DNA from: Spirogloea muscicola
Taxonomy: Eukaryota; Streptophyta; Zygnematophyceae; Spirogloeales; Spirogloeaceae
Reading direction: 5' to 3'
Length of the DNA: 38,792 nucleotides
Assembly: GCA_009602725.1 (NCBI GenBank)
Contig: WELB01000013.1
Span: 807,318-846,109, forward strand
Shown here: positions 1 through 11,439 of the stretch, one piece after another
Layout of the letters: every line of letters begins with the position of its first letter
Position numbering within the stretch: position 1 is the first letter of the stretch
Position numbers and translations under genes: made by a program
Notes under the pieces: model-generated
What the model was told of the DNA's origin: nothing
Seen by the model: the letters and a program-made list of their open reading frames with translations, nothing else
The model's database searches: none

Positions 1-1
1 C

Positions 2-3000
2 GGCGGCCGAGCCGGCGGCGGCCTCCCTGCGGCGCCGCCCCTGGGCAGCCTGGCGACGCCGTACGCCGAGGTCGCGGCCTTCTACGCCCACTGGCTCAAC
101 TTCGTCTCCGTCAAGGACTTTGCTTGGGCCGACGAGTACAACCTCGCCTCCGCGCCCAACCGCAAGGTGCGCGGACGTCGATGTGGGTTGTGGGCGCTGC
201 CGCCGCCATCGTTGCAGCTGCCATTGTTGCTGTCGTCGAGTGCAGCATCATGGGGTTCGTCCTGCCTGTGCCGCTGCAGGTCCGCCGCCTGATGGAGGAG
301 GAGAACAAGAAGCGTCGGAGGAAGGAGCGGCGCGACTTCAACGACACCGTGCGGCAGCTGGCGGCGTTTGTGCGCAAGCGCGACAAGCGCGTCCTCGAGC
401 ACCAGGTTTTGCATCAGCACCTCGAGCGCCGCCAAACTGGCACACCGGATGCGCCGATTGTTGGCTCTCTGCAGGCCGTCGTGCTGCATGAAGTGCTAGA
501 CTCCGCCGCCTCGGTCCCTGTCTTGACCCCGTCCAAGCGGCTCAGATGCTCCCAGGGGCTCGCTGTGGCAGGTCGAGGTGCAGCGCCAGCAGGCGGAGAA
601 GGAAGGCGAGCAGCGCGCCAAGCGGGAGGCTGAGCGCCAAGCGAGGCTGCTCAAGGCTCAGCAGTATGAGGAACAGGTGTGGAAGAGTGATGGCGATGCG
701 TCCGCTTACTAGAGCAGATGCGGGTGTGGCAGCTCTTGGCTTTGCTTGACTGGCATGACGAGCAGCACGGCGCCTCTTGCAGTGGACCTGAGGGCTTTGG
801 GCTGCTCGTGTGCAGGAGTGGGCTAAGGCCAGCGAGGAGGACGATGACGCTGACATTGGTGACGGCAAAGAGGCTGCATACTGGGACGGGCAGGAGAAGG
901 TCACAAGTGCCGGCCAGGTGGGTTCGCTGCTTCGAGCCCTGGGTGATGTTGTTGCTTTGGAATCATCAAAAGCTGCACGAATTTAGGAAATGTATACTGC
1001 AGGTAGGATGTTCAACCTCTTAACAGGTTTCTGTGCAGCTAAGTGGTAAAATGATGACTGTGCACAGCAGCAATAGCTGACTTTGTCCGCATGATCTCTC
1101 AGTTGTGGACTGCAGTATTGAGCAAGATTTTTGGTCGCTCGTGTCTTGCAGCTGGGGCAGCCTATGGGAGTTCGGGCTCATTGGCTTGCTGTAAACATGT
1201 GGCGCAGGACGCCGTGCAGGAGCTCTACTGCGTCGTGTGCGGGAAGCGCTTCAAGTCTGACAAGCAGTGGAAGAATCACGAGAAGTCCCGCAAGCACCTG
1301 GATAACTTGCAGGCCCTCAAGGTCCAAGGGTTTAACGATTCGTGTTGCTAGTCTTGAGCATGAGGTCTTTGGTTGCCTTACTGCAAGGCTGCCTGGCATT
1401 ACAGCGACGAGCTAAAGTTGACGAGCATAGCTTGAACAACAATTCGGCAACTCAGATGGACAAGCTAAGACTGAACAGCAATCGTCTGTCCGGTAACATA
1501 TTCATCATGCGTCGCGTTCGTTATCCGCAGGCAGAGCTGCTGGCTGAGGAGGAGGGATCTTCTGATGATGAGGAGCCGGCGCCCGACACAGATCAGCCGG
1601 TGGCTGATCGTGAGGGAGATGCCTCGGACGCCGCAGAAGAGGATGATGATGAGCTTCTTCATGCATCAACAATTAATCAGGTCAAAATTGGAGCAAGTGA
1701 TGAGCGTGAGCAGGATGAGGACGATGGCAGGCAGGCAGTGGCGGAGGAGGATGAAGATGACAGGCTGCACAAGGCCTCTAGCGAGGAGGAGGAGGAGGAG
1801 GACAACGACGACGCTGTGCTGGTGCGGATGTTGCAGAGCCACAGGAGGCAGCAAGGGGTGCCCCCGTCAAGCACTTCGATGACGCCAGGTGGAAGAGCTA
1901 TTACCAAGAGCTCTGACAAGGAAGTCGGTAGTGCTGATCAATTGCTTGCAGACGCGAGCACACCTAGCCAGCTTGCGCAGAACGGGACTCGGGAGGAGTG
2001 CAACCCCAGGGCAACAGACAGGCGTGATGAAGGTGCCGATGCAAGCAGGTCAGAGGAGACGCAGTCAGCCACGACTGGGAAGCATGTACACTTTGCGGAG
2101 GGCGGAAAGGAGAGGGAGGAGGAGGAGGAGGCGGAGGAGGACGAGGAGGACGAGGAGGAGGATGGTGAGGAGGAGGATGAGGAGGAGGAGGAGGATGAGG
2201 AGGAAAGTGGGAGTGAGGAAGATTGTGGTGAGCAGACTGGCAGCTGTAAGCCCCAGCAGAGTCGCTCGGAAGGGGCGACCAGCCGGGGCGACAAGGTCGT
2301 GAGCAGGGCGGAGTCGCCGCTGCGGCCGCCACTGAACGTGAACAAGAGCCAGGCACGGCGCCTGGCCAAAGAAGGGCGGCGCAGGGCTGCCGCTCTCGAG
2401 CAGTTTGCGGTCCTCAATGTTGACGAGGTCGAGGGCCTAGAGCTCAGAAAGGTTGGCGGTAGTGGGGACTCCAGAGCTCCTGGTCCAACCTCTCAGCAGG
2501 AAGCTCAGTGCAGTGAGAGTACGGACGGCCGAGAAGGGGTTTGGAGGACGTCGAGAACATCCATGCTCCGGAGGCCAGGCAAGAAGGATGCCTCTGTCCC
2601 TTTGAAGCAGCGGGGTCAGAGGCAGGCGCCGTCTGCAAACGGTGATTCGGGCGTGGAAAGGCCAAGGAAGTCCATGCAGAGCAGGAAGGACAAGGTGTGC
2701 TTTAGCGGTGGCTCTGCTGGCATGCACGGCAATTTTTCAGGATATTGAGTTACGGGTTTTGTGTATCAGGTACCATCCAGGCGTTAGAGTTAAGAGAACC
2801 TGGAGTTGTCCTGCCTAAGGATCACCTGCAGGCGTGGCCACTGACGATTGATGCATGTACTATCATTGGTTTGTTCACCACCTCACTTGGCCTTGTGCGA
2901 GCAGGCCGAAGCCCTGGAAGACACCTGCAAGGTTTGCGGCCAGGACTTCCAGACGAGGTATGTGATACTCCCTTGCCCGTTGGGCATCCTGACGGACACA

Positions 3001-3179
3001 AATTGACAGAATTGATCGTCGGTCAGCAGTCTATTTCTTCTCTGCCTTCGTTCATAAAAGTTGTCTACCCTGCACAAATCCTTGCAATGACAAATTGCTC
3101 ATTGCTTGTGGCTTCCTTTGGCAGGAACCAATTGTTTAAGCACATAAGCTCGACCGGCCATGCGATACCTAGAGGGTAG
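2..3179 (+). CDS. DNAJC21: DNAJC21/JJJ1-like J-protein co-chaperone, 5' partial
   Basis: The exons join as <2-166, 280-405, 572-676, 816-917, 1220-1321, 1531-2694, 2905-2957 and 3125-3179 (stop TAG). All junctions are GT-AG and all but the last intron are phase 0. The first exon reads [20 protein letters not shown], the region after the J domain in DNAJC21, so the J domain itself lies left of the window. A basic coiled stretch follows (exons 2-3). Exon 5 holds a U1-like zinc finger, C-x2-C-x12-H-x5-H (CVVCGKRF...H...H). Exon 6 (388 codons) is very acidic, with a Glu/Asp run from GAG repeats near 2117-2220. Exons 7-8 join across the splice into a second C-x2-C-x12-H-x5-H finger (CKVCGQDF). In yeast and animals this family works with Hsp70 in late 60S ribosomal subunit maturation, recycling export factors. 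Two fingers plus the acidic linker make the assignment firm. The absent N-terminus is only the window edge. Confidence 0.93.
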
Positions 3180-3989
3180 CCTGTAGGAGCTCATGAGGGC
3201 AGTCGCACACGCGCCTAAGCTGTGGATAGGAGCTACAGTGTGGGCTACCATAGAGCTTCAAGATGTTGTGTGGGCCTTTGCCTTGCACCTCTGTGCCGGG
3301 GCTTGCCTCAGCAAGCATCAGCCTCCGCATCGGGCTTGCGGACAAGGGTGCTCCTTTCTGACGGCAAGCAGTCCAAAGTTTTCTTTTCGACTTTTTGACA
3401 CTGAGGGGTTTGAGTGCTCCCTTCAGGAGCTGTGTGGTAGGCTGAGTGGCCGTCGTTCCTGCTCGTTGTTCCTGTGCATGAGCAATTTATCGTGCATTGA
3501 ATGCTCATTTCCTTGACCTGACATCCACACGCAATGCCGCTTAAGAAGGAGCTACTCCTTGTGGAGACTCTTCCGTGTGCTACTTACATGTCAGACACAA
3601 AATTTATTGTGACTAGCTCTTCTGCTTATTTTGTAGAACTCCATACAAAGTGGCCTTTAATGTGTGCTAGGATTTGGCTTGTTCTGGGACTGTATACTAG
3701 GGTTTGCACTGACAATTAAGGCTTAAGCTAGTATCCGCGCCAAGTGTCTCATGGCCGAATCTTGATTTGAAGCGATACACCAACAATAAGGAGCTAGTGG
3801 TTCATGAGCTGATGAATTAGACACCCAAGATGTCCCCTTGTACCCTGTGCTTAGTCTTGCATCCATTCACAGCCAGCTCGATGACGTCAGCCACTGCCAG
3901 GTAGTAGAGCGGCCAACAACATGAGGTGTCAATGCTGTGAATGAATGACTTCAGCCACTCAGGTAGTAGGGCGGTCAACAACATGCGTT
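3180..3989. other. Convergent 3' flank between DNAJC21 and DGS1
   Basis: This stretch separates the stop codons of two convergent genes and should hold both 3' UTRs. The short open frames on both strands have no recognisable motif. An imperfect direct repeat is visible near 3895-3980, where GGTAGTAG(A/G)GCGG and AACAACATG recur about 65 bp apart. No RNA gene or mobile element was seen. Confidence 0.5.
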
Positions 3990-6900
3990 TCAACGTAAGC
4001 GGGCCACGGGTGCCAGGCACTCGTACAGGTGGCCCATGCGAGCCGTCATGTGCAGCTTATACGCCACAGGGATGGCCGGCTCGGCAATATCCAGAATGTC
4101 CTCGCGTAACCTGCTTAAGGCAAAATTCAGCGTGACATAGGATGAAGTAGCCTCCTCAAAAACAGCCGCAACAATGCTGACGGGCACAGATATACAGTGG
4201 GTGATTTGGGCTGGGGATAGCAAACGTTTAGACATGTGTTGTAATGTAGGTCATGACAAGTAGGGGAATTTACAAGGAAAGAGACATACCGTGGCCATTC
4301 TCCGACAGCTGCAGCTGGAGCATGGGCTGCTTTGTAGAGCAGGTCAAGCTTGTATATGGTCATGCCCACCAGGTGGGGCGTCACGTCCACGTTCTGAAGA
4401 GGAAGGCTGACCATGTCAGTGCCTTTGTCCTTGGACTGCGCGGGTTGAAATTACAAAGCATTGCTTGTATGGAGTACCAATTGCACCTCTCTTGCCGGGC
4501 GACTTGGTATTATTTTCGCTTGCTGTGACCACAGTGATGACCATACAAAGTATCAATGGAAGGTCTTACCTTTTGCTCAGATATGAGCTGGACTTGGAGA
4601 AGGTACCTCTCCACATCGGCAAGCAACAGCCGCCGCTTCAGTTGTGCGGCTCTTCCTCGCCCTTCGGCTCCCTTGCCCTACATGCGGAGGTACATAATGA
4701 TCAATTGTGCATTGATATGCTCCACCAGATTGGCTGGTACTCTGTTGGCAGCATAGCCTCTCTTGGACTGTGAAAGGGCTGTACGTCACCACAACTGAGG
4801 CAACATAGTCATACACACCTCCAGTATCAACGCCTCAGACTGGGACAATGTCAAAGAAGAGGAGCTTTCAAACTGTAGCCAGATATACGTTGGCAGCTCC
4901 ATACACATCATGAGCAAGCAAGTCTGAGCAACCCTCACAGACATACTCTTTGAATGAAGTACCTTGCTCAAAGCTATCTGTCTGTACACTCCAATGGATC
5001 CAATGAGCACAAACAAAGCTGGCAGTGCCGCTAATACAGCAAAGTTGATCTCGTTTGCACGAAGAATCTGGTCGAGCTCAAGCATGGCCCTGCAGAAAAG
5101 GTCCAGCATCAGCAGCTTATGACTTTGTCATGTGCACAATCAGAATAGATTGAGCCCCGCAACCTCCAAGCTGCAGGTAGGCACACCCTGTCCAGTAGTA
5201 AAATTGCCGATGACAACGAAGACTCACATTTCAATGTCAAGCTTCAGCTTTTGAACCTGTCAATCACATCAAGTCACAACAACATGCATCAGCAGGTGCA
5301 AGATTGGACTGCTTAGCTTCATACTGGACCAACACAGCAAGAAGAGGAGACTCACAGAATACTTTGTTGCTGGCTAGATTCTAGAATGCCTTCTCTGAGA
5401 TGAAGTATAGATAGACACAAAAACTTGATCAAAAGAGATCTCACACAGTCAGGCTCCCATACTCATTCTGTTACCTGTATCAACATTGCCCTGGCAAGTT
5501 CCCCTCCAAGCAGGCTCGTGAGAGGGTGCATCAGCTCCTTTTCATACCGCCCCATGACGACTTCCATGAGCTCCTGATCAGTGGCATCCGGTTTCAGCTT
5601 GACTCCCGCTTGGTCACAAAATGCTGTCAACATCCTGAAAGCCAGAGGAGAAAGTTGCAGATCCGTAGGTGGTCGTGTAACAGCTGGCATAGGTACGAAA
5701 CACGTCCACAACATGTACTGTCCGTCCAGCAGTACATGCTAATTGAAAATTAAATTTGCCAGCATTGCAGCCGTCCTACTGTACCTTCTCAGAGACTCTG
5801 TTGACAAGTGAACCTCTTCCAGTTGTGTGCTGCTTTGAGGACGCCTTCGGTAGGTCTCAAACAGGTCATCTCGAATTTGTACAAGCTGCCAACATGGAAA
5901 GACAGGCCAGTAAATAGAAGTACAAGGCTGGAGCAGATCATATGAAGCAACTGAGATCAACAGCTGAGGAATGTAGTAGCAGCCGCTTACAGGATCTATC
6001 AGATGGTCCTTGAAGAACACCACTGCTGACTCTTGGCCCTGCTTCATCCAGTTGTCGAGGTCGCTGCTACCAGCTAGTCTGCTATGCTTGACAGCCCACC
6101 CAGTTGCCACTGCTAGGCCAAGAGCTGCTCCTGTATATCGTATCCAGTGTCTGGCCCCTCTCCTTGGTCTCCGATAGTATTTCATCTACAAGATGGATGT
6201 TGACCACAGCAATGCATATCACTTTCTCTTATCAAGAATGTCATAGCATGAATCTTACTCCCTACTAAGTCTGACAACCATGGCAGAGTGAAGCTAAGCG
6301 GAGCGCATGTGCTTCCTCAGCATCCTCGACAGATCCTGGTCTACACGATTTCACAGTACCAATGTTGCTAGTGCTTCCTCCACAGCAGTCATGTGCTCCT
6401 CAAGGACCTCAAGGAAGTTCTCCACGTCCTTAAGCACGTGCTCAGTGTCCGTACCGGACCCGTCCTCTGAATTGGTCTGATGTGCCCTTCTTAAGTGAAG
6501 AGCTATGCTACGAGTTTCAGCAGGCGGCAGACTCGCTTGCAGCTCTTCCTGCAATGAGACAGCGTAAGCTTGAGCACGGCTCAACAATGATTATAGGCTA
6601 AATCAAGCTGGAATATAAGTACATTGCCCCTTTGTTGTCAGATATGCCAAAACTAATGACAAACGAGCACAAAGGAGCTCACAACACACACTAACCTGTG
6701 GCAGGTCATAAACATCTTCAAGATTATGCAAGCTTCTCCCTATTGCTTGCAAGGTCTCAAGGATCACAGCTGCACCCCTTTTCTCGACGTGGGCCTCCAA
6801 CATTGCGGCCTGAGTATGTACCTACAGCACAAGAACAGTGGTGCAAAGTCAACTGAACTGGATGTTAACCTTCCCAGACTTTACCTGTGAGTGTTTGAGC

Positions 6901-8260
6901 AACTACCTCAAGGCCCTGCATCGAGTCGCACCCTGCTGCAATTCACCTCACCTCCTTGCAACTTGCTATAACAATAAGTGTCGAGTATCAAAGTTCGTTT
7001 GACTCTTACATCTGCACCTGCATTGAGAGTGTCAGTTGAAACAAGACTATGTGATGCATCCGTACCTCTGCAAGAGTAGACGCTAAGCGCTGGCTGAGGA
7101 GCTCCAGCATCTTGAGCCTCTCTGCTATCTGAACCGCTGCTCGGGTAGTCAGGTCAGGAGGCTGGTCTGTAAGCCAGGCCTGAGCGACTCTGGCTAAGCT
7201 TGAAAAGAATGTCCAGGGCCCTCGCTCCAGAAGCATGAACTGCAGCTTTGCCCCCTCGCTGCCCTGCATGCACGACAACCCTGCAAGGTCTGCGTCAGTG
7301 ACAAGATGTGCACACGGTCGTATCAATTAGTATCGTATCAATTAGTACTAAGTGCACCTCAGCGTCCACCCACACAAGCAAGGAGCTCTTGCTTGTAACC
7401 TTGCTTTTGCTGTTATAACGTGCAACCACAGCTCCCAGCATCTTACTTGGGCGCGGGATAGCCAAAAGTGCAGATTCTTGGAGACGAGGTGTAAGGACTG
7501 CCGAAGGCGCTGCGACATGTCCTCCATGGCATGCATGGCCTTCTCGCAGGCCTCTGCTAGCCCTCTGCAAAGCATGGCAGGAAAGGTATGCAAGAGACCA
7601 AGAGGGAACATGGTAAGTATCTGTGTTGCTACGACATTTTCAACAGGATCTTGACTGCATGCCAATGCTATTGCTTTGTGATGCATTTGAGGATTTTCAC
7701 AGGTAGTGGCAGGCATTAAGCAGCGCGAGAAGATAGCAAGTGACGCTGTTTGCTCACTTTTTGTCAGGCTGTGTCTTCAAAGAGAGCAGTAATTTGTCAC
7801 GGACCTCCTCCCTGATCAGCGGGAGGCCCTCGAAAGGCTTCTTGCGGGAGAAAAGGGGACTCACTGCCTGCAGCACTCTCCTGATCACGTCCTGGGACGA
7901 TTCCAGCAACGGCGGAGGTCCTTCTGTGTGCTGCTTTTCTGTCTGACCACTTCCGCTTGCTGCTCACACACTCACATGAGGAGTATTTGATCAGCCCGCC
8001 AGATCCGTGTACTACGCATGCTACATAAGCTTTCTAAGACGTTGCAAAGCTGATTGTAATGCACGGGTGCCAGTGAGGCCTATAAGGGCCGCTTGGAGTC
8101 CAGCGTGAATTGCATGGCAAGCCAGGCAGTCAACAAGATGCTCACACCTCCCAGGGAAGACATGAGAGGCACCAGCGAGCCATCGGTAAACCAAAGTGGC
8201 AGCGCCGACCAGCACTGCTCGTTGCAGGAGAGAGTCGGCCGGCAGGCTGAGCTCACCCAT
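3990..8260 (-). CDS. DGS1: DGS1/NCA2-family mitochondrial outer-membrane protein
   Basis: Exons on the minus strand, 5' to 3': 8260-about 8148, about 7950-7758, 7564-7447, 7263-7066, 6821-6696, 6548-6360, 6335-about 6300, 6185-5991, 5885-5785, 5634-5475, 5256-5228, 5089-4963, 4677-4570, 4393-4290, 4176-3990 (stop TGA). Junction phases agree except at exon 1/2 (start of exon 2 unclear) and exon 7, whose frame reaches TAG at 6294-6296 with no GT donor. Diagnostic blocks are HWIRYTGAALGLAV...SSDLDNW, LVQIRDDLFETYRRR, EVVMGRYEKELMHP, GELARAMLIQ, AMLELDQILRANEINFAVLA with a following membrane segment, and a C-terminus close to that of Arabidopsis DGS1. The family (yeast NCA2, plant DGS1) sits in the mitochondrial outer membrane. 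It was linked to ATP6/8 expression in yeast and to galactolipid and mitochondrial lipid balance in plants. Start: the ATG at 8258-8260 opens a hydrophobic segment. The family call is firm and the exact N-terminus is not. Confidence 0.9.
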
Positions 8261-8680
8261 CGTGATCGCGGTGGCCGATAAGCAGGTAGGAGATGACGCC
8301 CCGGCGCTGGCGCGCGACTACAGCTAGCTCGATGTCAATCGAGGGGTATGGACCAGAGAGGAGGCCTGCAGGCGCTCCATGGCAGGGCTGCCGCGCGCTC
8401 GGCCTCGACTCGGACCGCCGCACGACGTCGAGGGTGGTCGCCGGAAGGCGGCGAGCCGGTCGTCGAGCACGCGCGGCTCAGAGCTTCCCGCGCTCATCAG
8501 AAGCCGAGCGGCGGAGCTCGCCGGGGATAGGACGCGGCCGCGGCGTCGTTAGTCCGCCGGCGCGCCCGAGCCGGGGCTGGCCAGGCGCCCGCCGAGCCCG
8601 GCCCGCCGTCGCCGCCTTGTCCAGGAGCTGGGAGCTGATCGGCCTGTCGGGGCCACTGAGGCCTGCTAACCATTGTGGAA
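8261..8680. promoter_or_regulatory. GC-rich 5' flank of DGS1
   Basis: About 420 bp of very GC-rich sequence lies directly upstream of the DGS1 start, before the first retroelement fragment. It probably holds the promoter and 5' UTR. The open frames on both strands have low-complexity Arg/Pro/Ala translations and look like GC-driven shadows. A short tandem repeat (CCATTGTGGAAGTGAG twice, about 8672-8702) marks the border with the mobile-element region. No specific promoter element could be identified. Confidence 0.4.
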
Positions 8681-8794
8681 GTGAGCCATTGTGGAAGTGA
8701 GCAATATAATGCCCATCACCACGGATTCCCAGGGACGCCATCACCGTCGCACCCTGGACATTGTGAGTGTACAACCTGGCGGAGGCCCACGAAA

Positions 8795-9060
8795 GAGAAA
8801 GTGCTCGCCCTGAGAGAAGGGTCCTGAGAAAAGGGGGGCTAACAAAGCCAGCCCAAAAAAGAATAGACAATGTCCACATTTAAAGAAAAAGGACTACACT
8901 ACAAAACACGAGATGATGCAGAAGGAAGCTCAGTACCCGCGAGTGAGCAACATCAAGTCAGAGTAGCTCGCTGCAGGGCACTCCGCCGAGACCCAGAGAG
9001 AAGTGGCTCTCCCAACCCAGAGCAGCCATAGCACGGCCTGCTCGCGTGTGGACGGCGTGG
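8795..9060 (-). mobile_element. 5'-truncated non-LTR retrotransposon tail (copy 1)
   Basis: Read leftward, the fragment carries part of the conserved C-terminal tail (AHAVHTRAGRAMAAL, then a gap, then SYSDLMLLTRGY) and stops with TGA at 8932-8930. The 3' UTR follows: a TCTGCATCAT box, GTGTAGTCC, then ACA(A)TGTC(C/T)ATTC and the hairpin GGGCTGGCTTTGTTAGCCC at about 8854-8836. The body of the element is absent, as expected from incomplete target-primed reverse transcription. The frame is disturbed between the two coding blocks, so this is a relic. Confidence 0.75.
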
Positions 9061-9069
9061 GCTAGGGGG

Positions 9070-9945
9070 GAAGCGGCTGCTGATATCAAAAGAGCGGCTG
9101 TGAAAGCCAGCCAGATGCATACAGGTGTTCATGACGGAGCCACAGGCTAGACAGCCAGGGCGCTCTTAGTAACCCCGTGTCAGCAGTAAGAAGTCAGATG
9201 AGCTGAGGGGAGGAAGATCAACCCCGCTGCGCAAGCCAGAGGCTGCTGCAAGGGCACGACCAGCGCGGCGATGCAAAGCAAGCGCTTGGGAACGCTGTAG
9301 CGAATATAGACAAACGCATACGGTAGCAGGACACAAGACCCAAAGGCACCGAGCCACCGGGAAGGGCTGCACCCTGTTCCCGGCGCCGCTGGTCAGCTTG
9401 AGATGCCAGCAGCGAAAGTAACGAGGACCACCGACCCCCGTAACACCCATGGATGTCCATGGCCAGGGGGTAAAAGGTATCACCCGCCGGGTGGTCCTTG
9501 TACTTGTGCAACTTCTTCTGTTCGGCCACCTTCACGGCATAGCCGGTCTCAGAAGTTACGGGGCCCTTCGTCCGGAAGCTGTCGGTTAGGACGACGTCCA
9601 TGAGAAGCCACTTGCCACCTCCCAGGGGGACGCCGACCAGATCGACACGCCGCATCCGAGGGACCCCGTTGCGGAGCTGGACGGGCATCACCCCGGTGCT
9701 CTCCAACGCCACTTGATATCCCGCCTCCTTGACGATGCCATACATGGCGTCACGTAGGAGGTTGTGGGAGCCCGTGCGCTCACTGCCTTTGGCACACCTG
9801 AGCATGTGGTCACCCATGAGCACTGCATCATGCTCAATAAGCCCACATTCACATTGGGTCACCCCTGCCAAGCACAGGGATGGTAAGCCAAGACGGCGGC
9901 GCAAAGGGAGCGTTGAAACGAGACCGCCAGGCGCATGCGGCATAC
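9070..9945 (-). pseudogene. Retrotransposon copy 2: C-terminal Cys/His motif, RLE-like nuclease and tail
   Basis: The open frame 9943-9218 encodes a C-terminal retrotransposon segment. It begins near LAGVTQ, then C-E-C-G, a spaced H-M-L-R-C, E-R-T-G-S-H-N, and a D-x14-D pair (Asp codons at 9643-9641 and 9598-9596) set in RRVDLVGVPLGGG...MDVVLTDS. This order, a Cys/His motif followed by PD-(D/E)xK-like residues, is that of restriction-like endonuclease (RLE) retrotransposons. A frameshift near 9300-9260 moves the tail (SLQRSQALALHRRAGRALAA) to another frame, which ends SDFLLLTRGY with TAA at 9168-9166. The 3' UTR continues to about 9070, including a diverged GGCTGGCTTTCACAGCC hairpin. No reverse transcriptase is left. 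Confidence 0.75.
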
Positions 9946-10135
9946 CTGGGCGAGCGAACCGGCGGCGTTGAAGACGGGCATCGCCCCGGGCAGACCTGGC
10001 CGCCGATCAATGCCTGACGGGCTAGCCGCTGGAGGAGATCCAGCCAGCGGCTGCCGAAAGCCCCGTGTACGTCGATCGCCCAGGGCCGCGATTTCATCAC
10101 CAACCGGGTGATACGGCGTATTTGGCGTAACCTTG
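9880..10135 (-). pseudogene. Retrotransposon C-terminal fragment (copy 3)
   Basis: Two frames on the minus strand together give AIDVHGAFGSRWLDLLQRLA and FNAAGSLAQVCRMRLAVSF, matching the block between nuclease and tail in the other copies. The match ends abruptly near 9880-9900, where copy 2 begins, and no LTRGY tail of its own is found. Copy 2 probably inserted into it or recombined with it. At least one frameshift separates the two blocks. Confidence 0.6.
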
Positions 10136-10199
10136 GTTGATGTGGTGGTGACGGGGGCATACAAGAGTTCCGCATTGACGCACATCCCTGGCCACGCAG

Positions 10200-10300
10200 T
10201 GGGAGGTGCTGAGCAGAGAAAGAAGGGCTCGCCCATTGAGGATAGGGGCTGGAAAAAGCCAGCCCAAACAGAATAAACAGAGGACGAGAAGGGGAGAGAA
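10200..10300 (-). mobile_element. Retrotransposon 3' UTR fragment with hairpin
   Basis: The minus strand carries GTTTATTCTGTTTGGGCTGG, close to the ATTCTTTT-GGGCTGGC box of other copies, then CTTTTTCCAGCCCC and ATGGGCGAGCCC. The GCCAGCCC octamer is at 10258-10265. There is no coding tail beside it, so this is a 3' end cut off from its element. Confidence 0.55.
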
Positions 10301-10371
10301 AGCTCCGACACTACTCTGACTAACCCCCGCAGCGACCAACCCTACCGGCAGCAGTTGACACTTTCGGCTGC

Positions 10372-10790
10372 ATGGGCCCTCGCTTCCATACCCTACTGGA
10401 GAATACCGCAAACTTGGGATATGCTCGACGTGAGGATGTGCTTCCAGCTCAGGTGGGCATGCCGGCGGCCTACTTTTCGTTCTTGCGACGTCGAGTGTCA
10501 GCTTGTCTGCAGCGAGCTCAGGCTCATGCGTTGCATCAGAAAGCTGGTCGAGCCTTAGCTGGTAGCTCAGGAGCTTGTCGATTGCCGTCCAGTATTCGGG
10601 CATCAGTTAGAGACCTCTATGTGTTGACTCGTGGTTACTGAGCGGGTCAGCTTAGCAGCAGGTGACTTACATTTGTCAATGTGCTTGCCTTTGTGCTTGG
10701 TCACACAGGCCCTCCATCTCCTAATTCACACTCATTGCTACCTGGAGGACTAGTTTCTCTGACCTGCGGCTGCTCACTAAGAGAATTTTC
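10372..10790 (+). mobile_element. Retrotransposon tail of a divergent subfamily (copy 4)
   Basis: The open frame reaching TGA at 10639-10641 encodes RRRVSACLQRAQAHALHQKA, GRALAGSSGA, then SVRDLYVLTRGY. It aligns with the tails of other copies (RMRLAVSLQRS, AGRALAAASG, SDLLLLTRGY) but is clearly diverged, so it is a separate subfamily. The following 3' UTR is unlike that of copy 1. It contains a 42-bp block (10736-10777) found again at 11353-11393. Confidence 0.65.
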
Positions 10791-10880
10791 GTGTATTTGA
10801 AAATAAACGATGGCCGAAACGGCCAAGTACACAGGCAAGCACATTCTATGACATACATCACCCACTGCAAATTGACCCGC

Positions 10881-11345
10881 TCAGTGACCACGGGTCAATA
10901 CATGAAGGTCGCTGACCGATGCCTGAATATGGGATGGCAGATACGAAGCCCTTTCTGCCATCGTCAATTCTTTTCGGGCTGGCTTTTCACAGCCCTTTGC
11001 CCCAACGGGAGAGCCACCTCTCTTTATCACAGCCCTTGCCCCCATTGGGAGAGCCACTTCTTCTGACACCAACCAGAGCTCGCCCAGCTTTCTGGTGCGA
11101 AGCATGAGCTTGAGCACGCTGCAAACAGGCCGTCACTCGTCGTTGCAAGAGCGACAAATATGCAGCTGGAAAGCCCATCTCAGCTGGAAGCCTATTCTGA
11201 AGAACAATAGCCTATTCTGAAGAAGAGTGTGAAACAAGGACCCTAAACAGCCAAAGATAAAGATATCGACTGCAGCTGGCAGGAGCTGATCGCATCGGGG
11301 GTAATTGATGTAGTGCTGCAGCTTTCTATGTTCTGCACTTCCCAC
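10881..11345 (-). mobile_element. Broken retrotransposon tail(s) with VLTRGH terminus
   Basis: The minus strand near 11178-11095 encodes AAYLSLLQRRVTACLQRAQA and HASHQKAGRALVG, as in copy 4. The end of the tail, HIQASVSDLHVLTRGH with a stop at 10883-10881, lies beyond a plus-oriented 3' UTR block (10960-11070) holding TTGTCAATTC-TTTTCGGGCTGGC and two copies of CC(C/A)(A/C)(A/C)(T/C)(T/G)GGGAGAGCCAC. A 3' UTR fragment has evidently inserted into the tail of a minus-strand element. Further upstream, 11345-11133 resembles the block preceding the tail. Confidence 0.55.
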
Positions 11346-11439
11346 TGAGAGCTGCTACCTGGAGACACGTTTCTCTGACCTGCGGCTGCTCACAAGGCAA
11401 TGTTGAGCACTCGATGGCTACTTGAGTCGCCGTGTGCAT

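Noticed and set aside
10960-11070. CRISPR-like array of GGGAGAGCCAC repeats
   Set aside because: Units are irregularly spaced, occur in both orientations, and belong to retrotransposon 3' UTRs in a eukaryotic genome.
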